A stretch of DNA of 49,405 nucleotides from Pelobacter sp. UBA6812. GTDB taxonomy: Bacteria > Desulfobacterota > Desulfuromonadia > Desulfuromonadales > Syntrophotaleaceae. The notes beneath the pieces were generated by a model, which saw nothing but the letters and a program-made list of their open reading frames with translations, did no database searches and was not told the origin of the DNA. Every line of letters starts with the position of its first letter. Positions within the stretch are counted from its first letter, which is position 1. This document shows positions 44,554-49,405 of this stretch, in pieces. The position numbers and the translations under genes are program-made. The DNA is taken from contig DKEW01000034.1 in NCBI GenBank assembly GCA_002452265.1, positions 1 to 49,405 on the forward strand, written 5' to 3'.

Positions 44554-45867
44554 TCAGTCAGCTTTGCGAAACGCTTTTGCCAGCAGCGGGGAAATCAGAT
44601 AAATGGAGGAGGCTGCAAAGGCGATGAGCAGGGGTGCCAGATAGTGGTCGCGGCGCACGCCCAGTGCAAGCATGAACAAAAACGCGCCGAGTACCAAAAC
44701 CCTGGCGATCTTTGGTATCTTGGGCAGAACGGCGCGGCCGAAGTGCGGATAGGATACACGGGAGATCATCAGCAGGGAAGTGGCGACAACGATGAGTCCG
44801 CAAATCAGCTGATGGGGGATCAATACACAGGTGGTGCCTGCTATCAAGGCGCCGGCCGGTGACGGGAGTCCGGAGAAGGTCGACACGCCGCCAAGTACCC
44901 CTTCCTTGCGTTTTTCAACAACGAAGCGGATCAGCCTGTAGATGACGGCAAACAGGTAAAATCCCCCGATAAGAAGGCCTAACCAGAGCTGTGAAAAGGA
45001 GACCATGATGATGAGCCCCACGGTCAGGCCGAAACTGGTGCCGTCGGCTACGTCGTCAAAGATTTCACCCTGCGGGGTGGAGCCCCAGCGTTCTGCCGCA
45101 CGGCCATCAAACAGGTCGAGGAACTGACCAAGGAACACCAATCCCAAGGCATAAACCGGCGGTCCGCCGCTGAGCACTACCCAGCAACCGGCAAGGCCGC
45201 ATACCAGGTTAAGGATGCTGAGAATATTGGCGTACCAGTAGTTGGGGATGACCTTGAAAAAGGTCGAGCAAAACGCCAGCCCGGTGCAGATGGCGAGCAA
45301 TGGATAAATGGAGCGCCCCAACAGCGGCAGCGGACCGTATATCCACTCCAATCCGACCACGATCAGCAATACCACCACCATAAAGGTCTTGGCCTTGCCG
45401 AACAGGTTGGCGGATTTCACCGTAATAAAGCGTCTCGACACCTGGCCGGTAATATCAAAGGCCAGAAACAACCCGACCAGCAGGGGGCTGAGAACGCCGT
45501 ACCATGCCAGATAAACCATCATGGGGGCATACATGAGTTTGTCGGAGAGGGGATCGATCGTTGCGCCCTCTTCGGTATGCAGGTCACACTTGCGGGCGAT
45601 ATCGCCATCGGTGATGTCGGTAATCATCCAAAAGGTGAAGAACAGAAAGCATAGCTGGGCATAACCCATGTGGAGCAGGAAGACCGATACGAAACCCATG
45701 GGGTAGCGTGCCCGGCTGATGGCGTTGGGATGCAGCCAGCTGTGCTTTCGCACCCATTCGATCTGCCGGGGAGTGCGAAGGAAATAGTAGACGGCAAAGC
45801 GTTCCATTCCCAGCATGAGAAAAACAGGGATGGCAATTTCAAGCAGAATAGAGCTGTAAGGTATCAT
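44554..45867 (-). CDS. Protein with two tandem CDP-alcohol phosphotransferase motifs
   Basis: A 437-residue membrane protein with two copies of the CDP-alcohol phosphatidyltransferase signature. The first (DITDGDIAR...GATID...D, residues 84-109) fits DxxDGxxAR(x8)GxxxDxxxD fully. The second (DLFDGRAAER...GEIFDDVAD, 251-275) fits but with Glu for Arg after the Ala, as in phosphatidylserine synthase-like proteins. About a dozen hydrophobic segments flank them. It probably makes one or two phospholipids in the inner membrane. Most relatives carry one motif. Confidence 0.85.
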   Translation of the reverse strand: MIPYSSILLEIAIPVFLMLGMERFAVYYFLRTPRQIEWVRKHSWLHPNAISRARYPMGFVSVFLLHMGYAQLCFLFFTFWMITDITDGDIARKCDLHTEEGATIDPLSDKLMYAPMMVYLAWYGVLSPLLVGLFLAFDITGQVSRRFITVKSANLFGKAKTFMVVVLLIVVGLEWIYGPLPLLGRSIYPLLAICTGLAFCSTFFKVIPNYWYANILSILNLVCGLAGCWVVLSGGPPVYALGLVFLGQFLDLFDGRAAERWGSTPQGEIFDDVADGTSFGLTVGLIIMVSFSQLWLGLLIGGFYLFAVIYRLIRFVVEKRKEGVLGGVSTFSGLPSPAGALIAGTTCVLIPHQLICGLIVVATSLLMISRVSYPHFGRAVLPKIPKIARVLVLGAFLFMLALGVRRDHYLAPLLIAFAASSIYLISPLLAKAFRKAD

Positions 45868-46091
45868 GGCGCCTTGAATCGTTAGAGGGATAAAAAATCG
45901 AGGCCAACGTTTCTGGTGCAGTTATATATAACATTCTTGCGGCCGATATCAGAGCTGAAAATTTTTTCGCGGGTTCTCGAGCCTTCGGCAACGGTGATTC
46001 GTGTGGCCGGAATGAACGGTTGATGCCCTCTGCTATTCTCAAAAGCCGAAAGCGGGTTTGCCAGGTGTGAGGGTGCCGGGTAAATATGCAG

Positions 46092-46124
46092 CAGGCCCGC
46101 GTGCATTTGCGGCACGCGGGCCTG
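46092..46124 (-). terminator. Strong hairpin downstream of the NlpC gene
   Basis: Perfect 13-bp stem CAGGCCCGCGTGC / GCACGCGGGCCTG with a 7-nt loop, 65 nt past the stop of the minus-strand NlpC/P60 gene. The rest of 45868-46189 contains no gene. Confidence 0.65.
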
Positions 46125-46189
46125 ACAGTAAAAGCCGAGGGTAGAATGAAGCTGTGATGGTGTTTTACCTTGGCTGCCCTTGGTCTGGG

Positions 46190-47125
46190 CTATTCGCCTA
46201 GCAATAGTCTGCGGGCGCCCAAAAATTTTCTGCGCAGGGAACCTTCCTCCATACTCGAAATCCGTATTTTTTCTCTGGATCGTGGTGCATGGATAATCTT
46301 GCCATCGCCGAGGTAGATGCCGACATGATTGACGCGCTTGTTAGTTCCGAAAAAGACCATGTCGCCAACAGCAAGTTCACCACTTTTGACCGGTTGTCCA
46401 TGGCGATATTGTTCGGCCGAGGTGCGCGGCAGGTTAATGCCGCACAGGGCATAAACTGTTTTCACAAAGCCGCTGCAGTCCATGCCTTTTTCGACGGACA
46501 TGCCGCCCCAGCGGTATTTCACGCCGATAAAGTCGAGGGCTATCTGGGCGGCTCGAAAACCTGGTGGGTGCGGTGCCATGGGTTGGTTCGCCATGGCCTC
46601 AAACGCGGCGGCCATTTGGGATTTAGTAGAGGTTTTTGCCCTGACTCCCTCTTGTTTGTCTTTTGCGGGGGGAGTCGATGGCTCATCGGGGGCCACGCCT
46701 AGCGCGGGGGCGGGTGATTCCGGTTCTGTAGCGGCCGGCAGTTCCTCCTGCACCTGCGGTGTTTCAGTCGTAACGCTTTCTTCCGTTGGTACGGTGGTGT
46801 TGGCTGGTTCGGTGGAGAGGGTTGCAACAACCAGAAAGTTGCCGATGACATGCTCAGCTTTCAACCTTGCGCCCTCTTTTTTGGCTTCCAGTCGGGAACC
46901 GTGGTTGCCTGCTCTTACCACATACAGACCCTTTTGGTTGGTTGTGACGTAGGCGTCGAGGCCCTTATCCTTAAGCAGCGAGGCGGCTCGATCAGCACCG
47001 GATTGGTGAGCGTAGGCGGAAAGCTGGAGCGCGTATGCCTTGGGGGTGTCCGTAGTGTCTGGGGCAGCGAGGGAAGCTGTCGCCGACAGACAGAAGATGG
47101 CCATCCAGAAAAGCATTTTATTCAT
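46190..47125 (-). CDS. Exported SPOR-NlpC/P60 cell-wall hydrolase
   Basis: A 311-residue exported protein. Signal peptide about 1-20, then a SPOR-like peptidoglycan-binding domain (YALQLSAYAHQSGADRAASLLK... about 30-100), a Pro/Glu-rich linker (105-185), and a C-terminal NlpC/P60 peptidase with catalytic Cys217 (MDCSGFV), His267 (NHVGIYLG) and His279 (IHAPRS). It should cut peptide bonds in peptidoglycan at denuded-glycan sites such as the division septum. Confidence 0.88.
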   Translation of the reverse strand: MNKMLFWMAIFCLSATASLAAPDTTDTPKAYALQLSAYAHQSGADRAASLLKDKGLDAYVTTNQKGLYVVRAGNHGSRLEAKKEGARLKAEHVIGNFLVVATLSTEPANTTVPTEESVTTETPQVQEELPAATEPESPAPALGVAPDEPSTPPAKDKQEGVRAKTSTKSQMAAAFEAMANQPMAPHPPGFRAAQIALDFIGVKYRWGGMSVEKGMDCSGFVKTVYALCGINLPRTSAEQYRHGQPVKSGELAVGDMVFFGTNKRVNHVGIYLGDGKIIHAPRSREKIRISSMEEGSLRRKFLGARRLLLGE

Positions 47126-47477
47126 ATATAGAATCCTGATCAGATTATATCGGGCGGTTTGCCAGTTTTTTTACAGGATTTTTCCGGACATTTAATGGTT
47201 AAATTTTTCGAAATTCTCCTCTTTTTATAGAAAACTCACCAAAAAGTCATCTTAAAAATTAAGGGTCGGATGCGCGGATCGTCACTCTGAAGAAGATTCG
47301 TGGCGCAGGTGCGGCTTCCTGAGGCTATCAGCCGATGAAATTCTTTTCGATGAAAACTGAAATTCCTGTTGGTTTCCTTGTTTTTTTGCACGAAAGACGC
47401 TTGGCTCGGCAGCTGGGCTGGCGTTACACTGATTAAGTGAGATGGACGCTAACTAATAGACCGGAAAGCCTTAAATT
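47126..47477. other. Intergenic region between divergent genes
   Basis: About 350 nt between the divergent NlpC gene and the next plus-strand gene. It contains the short palindrome CTGATCAG near 47141 and AT-rich stretches compatible with promoters. Nothing else was recognised. Confidence 0.4.
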
Positions 47478-48173
47478 ATGAAACGGCAGGCTGTATGGCT
47501 GGTGGCAGTGTGGGCTCTGGGTTGCCCGATAATCATGGGCTCTGAGGCAAGGGGCGCCATGTCTGCTGCTTCTATATCCCCGGGCGAAGTCGTGTTGACG
47601 GTCAAAAACGATACCCTGTTTGCCCTGATTACGGAGCCTGAATATCATCTGAATCAGGCGCGTGCCTATATGCATGCAGGGCAAGGTGCTGAAGCGGCTC
47701 GCGCACTTGAAGCGGTGCAGGCTTTCGTCTGGCTGGAAAGAGCAAGGGCGGCGCAGCCGACAATGGATATGTTGGTCGATGCCACTCTCGATTTGGATAA
47801 ACTGGCACGCGACAGTGTTCATGGGGCAGTAGGCATGCAGCAGTTGGCCGATGCCGCCCGCCTGACGCATCTGGCTTTGGCGGCTCATTATCGGCAACTG
47901 GCGCAAGCTTCCTGGGCGCAGAAGGCCTGGCAGGTTACAGGCCAGCATTTGCACGCTGCAGGATTGCATATACGGCAGGGGGTGGCCTGGGGTGGAGCAG
48001 TTTTAACGGATCAGCAGCAGGCACTTCTCAAGGAAAATGCTATTTTGGCTAAGGCCTTGATGGATGGGCCCGGTTGTGGCAACAGCTGGGCAGAGGATGC
48101 AGCTGAGCCCCAGATAGTTGCGATGGGGCATTTAATGGATGCCCTGAAGCCATCGACAACTGTGATGCCATAA
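47478..48173 (+). CDS. Exported hypothetical protein
   Basis: A 231-residue protein with a signal peptide (about residues 1-26, ending ARG-AM). The mature part is alanine-rich and helical (HLNQARAYMHAGQGAEAARALEAVQAFVWLERARAAQ...), suggestive of a TPR-like helical repeat. Function unknown. It is followed after about 50 nt by the DUF3024 gene. Confidence 0.65.
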   Translation: MKRQAVWLVAVWALGCPIIMGSEARGAMSAASISPGEVVLTVKNDTLFALITEPEYHLNQARAYMHAGQGAEAARALEAVQAFVWLERARAAQPTMDMLVDATLDLDKLARDSVHGAVGMQQLADAARLTHLALAAHYRQLAQASWAQKAWQVTGQHLHAAGLHIRQGVAWGGAVLTDQQQALLKENAILAKALMDGPGCGNSWAEDAAEPQIVAMGHLMDALKPSTTVMP

Positions 48174-48221
48174 ATTTCATACATGTTTTTAAAATAGATC
48201 ACTTTATGAAAGGGGGAGTGC

Positions 48222-48566
48222 TTGGCACTTTCGGAATTTGAAATCAGAAGGATTGAAAAGCTGTTTCACCACTTTTGCGAAAGGCGTGTTCCGGAACAAT
48301 TTCGCGATCAGATTCGTGTTGAGTTTCGGATACGGAATGCTGACGTGGAGTTGTTTGAAAGTCGACCGCTTTATAACGATCCTTCCACGTGGGTTTCCAC
48401 CCGGATAGCCCGATTCAGGAAGAGCGTCAGCAACGGCAACTGGATACTGTTCTGGGTTGATCGTAATGCCCGGTGGAAACGTTATGAACCCTGCGCGCCC
48501 CACCGGGATATCGAAACGTTGCTGCATGTGGTTGAGGATGATGTCATAGGGGCTTTCTGGGGCTGA
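48222..48566 (+). CDS. DUF3024 domain protein
   Basis: A 114-residue protein with the DUF3024 signature: IRRIEKLFHHFCERRVP and VEFRIRNADVELFESRP, with WILFWVDRNARWKRYEP towards the end. Function is unknown. TTG start at 48222 with AGGGGGAG upstream, as no ATG fits. A terminator follows. Confidence 0.8.
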   Translation: MALSEFEIRRIEKLFHHFCERRVPEQFRDQIRVEFRIRNADVELFESRPLYNDPSTWVSTRIARFRKSVSNGNWILFWVDRNARWKRYEPCAPHRDIETLLHVVEDDVIGAFWG

Positions 48567-48608
48567 TAAACCGGTTTTCTCGTGGCATACGTTGAGGCGA
48601 AAATAAAG

Positions 48609-48632
48609 AAAAGCCCGCATATGCGGGCTTTT
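48609..48632. terminator. Bidirectional terminator
   Basis: Perfect palindrome: AAAAGCCCGCAT / ATGCGGGCTTTT, between the DUF3024 gene (plus strand) and the cupin gene (minus strand), ending transcription on both sides. Confidence 0.92.
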
Positions 48633-48661
48633 CCTGTATGTCATGTCCGGTGATGGGGCGA

Positions 48662-48976
48662 CTAGTTTTTACCGAGCAATTTGACCACTAACAGTCGTAC
48701 AGGTGCGGTACCGGTATTTTTCCAACCGCGTTGGGTGCCGGTGGGTATGGCAATAAGGCTGTCGGCGGCAACCTGCTGGATCTGGTCTTCGATGGCCAGT
48801 TCTCCCTGCCCCTCCAGGACGTAGAACAGCACGTCGAAGGGATTGTCGTGGGGAGGCACGCCTTCGCCGGGTTGCAGTAAAATATGTATGACTTCCAGGG
48901 GGCCGTCGCTGTGCATGATGCGGGCGTCGAACGGGACCGGGACTTTCGGGGCCGATTCCAGCTTTATGATATTCAT
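48662..48976 (-). CDS. Small cupin-domain protein
   Basis: A 104-residue single-domain cupin. Metal-ligand motifs are HDNPFDVLFYVLEG and the IPTGTQRGWKN end, which has Gln/Arg where the second-motif His would be. The function is unknown; small cupins can be metal-dependent dioxygenases or isomerases, or regulators. Its ribosome-binding site is AAGGAAA. It ends about 100 nt before the hcp gene. Confidence 0.8.
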   Translation of the reverse strand: MNIIKLESAPKVPVPFDARIMHSDGPLEVIHILLQPGEGVPPHDNPFDVLFYVLEGQGELAIEDQIQQVAADSLIAIPTGTQRGWKNTGTAPVRLLVVKLLGKN

Positions 48977-49073
48977 AGCTGTTTCCTTTGTGAAAAATCA
49001 GCTGACAAGCCGGAAAAAAAGGGCGGGGCGCGGAGGGTATGCCCCACCCAGAGGAGGCTTGTCAATTATGTTT

Positions 49074-49405
49074 TTATCCGAGGATCGCCTTGAGGTCTTC
49101 GTCGGGGGTCGTGATCGGGGCGATGTTGAAGTTTTCCACCAGGTAGTTCAGCACATTCGGCGTGACGAAGGCCGGCAGACTGGGTCCGAGCTTGATGTTC
49201 TGGATGCCGAGGAACAGCAGGGTCAACAAGATAACGACCGCCTTCTGCTCGTACCAGGACAGGATCATCGACAGCGGCAGGTCGTTGACTCCGCACTCGA
49301 AGGCCTTGGCCAGCGCTACTGCGATCTGGATAGCGCTGTAGGCATCGTTACACTGGCCGATGTCGAGCAGCCGCGGGATACCGCCGATATCGCCGAACTC
49401 CAGCT
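49074..49405 (-). CDS. hcp: Hydroxylamine reductase (hybrid-cluster protein), C-terminal part
   Basis: The last 110 codons of hcp, cut by the right edge; the frame is open to the end. Conserved elements are GDIGGIPRLLDIGQCNDAYSA (with a cluster-ligand Cys), NDLPLSM, WYEQKAV and LGPSLPAFVTPNVLNYLVENFNI. The enzyme reduces hydroxylamine, or removes NO-derived species, in anaerobes via a hybrid Fe-S-O cluster. Most of the enzyme lies beyond the window. Confidence 0.92.
   Translation of the reverse strand, partial: LEFGDIGGIPRLLDIGQCNDAYSAIQIAVALAKAFECGVNDLPLSMILSWYEQKAVVILLTLLFLGIQNIKLGPSLPAFVTPNVLNYLVENFNIAPITTPDEDLKAILG

Overview
The window looks like a chromosomal segment of an anaerobic, metal-reducing or fermentative deltaproteobacterium (Desulfuromonadales, Geobacter/Pelobacter/Syntrophotalea-like). 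This is inferred from gene content: an Fe-S flavodoxin of the EFR1 type, a hybrid-cluster protein (hydroxylamine reductase), many small Cys-rich proteins, a high-GC background and dispersed GC-rich repeats. No rRNA, tRNA or CRISPR array was seen.

Region 1 (1-6.1 kb). The left edge cuts an IS4-type transposase at its first 15 codons. Then come a two-gene operon (DUF89/ARMT1-like protein plus EFR1 ferredoxin-flavodoxin), a RES-Xre toxin-antitoxin pair, a membrane diguanylate cyclase and a TatD-like hydrolase. The RES-Xre pair sits inside a decayed second copy of the downstream tatD gene: the tatD 5' end, including its leader, lies on one side and the rest on the other.

Region 2 (6.1-14.1 kb). 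Mostly ordinary genes: a zinc-ribbon protein, RsgA GTPase, two glycosyltransferases around a VOC protein, a YchJ-type SEC-C protein, an exported metallo-beta-lactamase-fold hydrolase and a radical SAM/SPASM enzyme. Strong intrinsic terminators separate the units.

Region 3 (14.3-25.0 kb). An accessory defence-like island, all on the minus strand and visibly less GC-rich than its surroundings. It holds (a) a tightly overlapping operon of an MmeI-like DNA methyltransferase lacking an obvious nuclease domain, an SF2 helicase and a GIY-YIG nuclease, and (b) a AAA+ ATPase plus subtilisin-like protease pair matching the IetAS architecture. Imperfect inverted repeats of 27 nt (14318-14344 and 24967-24993) flank the island, and gene remnants lie at its right edge. 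This is the strongest candidate for a little-described system.

Region 4 (25-35.5 kb). Housekeeping and small hypothetical genes: RlmI/K-like methyltransferase, DUF488, two Cys-rich proteins, parvulin, DUF309, M48 lipoprotein protease, GNAT, a fused 5'-3' exonuclease-RNase HI, DbpA helicase and a YheU pair. A dispersed GC-rich repeat occurs at 29.05 kb and, twice, at 34.8-35.5 kb.

Region 5 (35.5-49.4 kb). A pstSCAB phosphate uptake operon, a divergent SLC12-like transporter, a 39-residue rubredoxin-like protein, an AEC transporter, an HNH endonuclease, a protein with two tandem CDP-alcohol phosphotransferase motifs, an exported SPOR-NlpC/P60 cell-wall hydrolase, DUF3024 and cupin proteins, and the 3' end of hcp running off the right edge.
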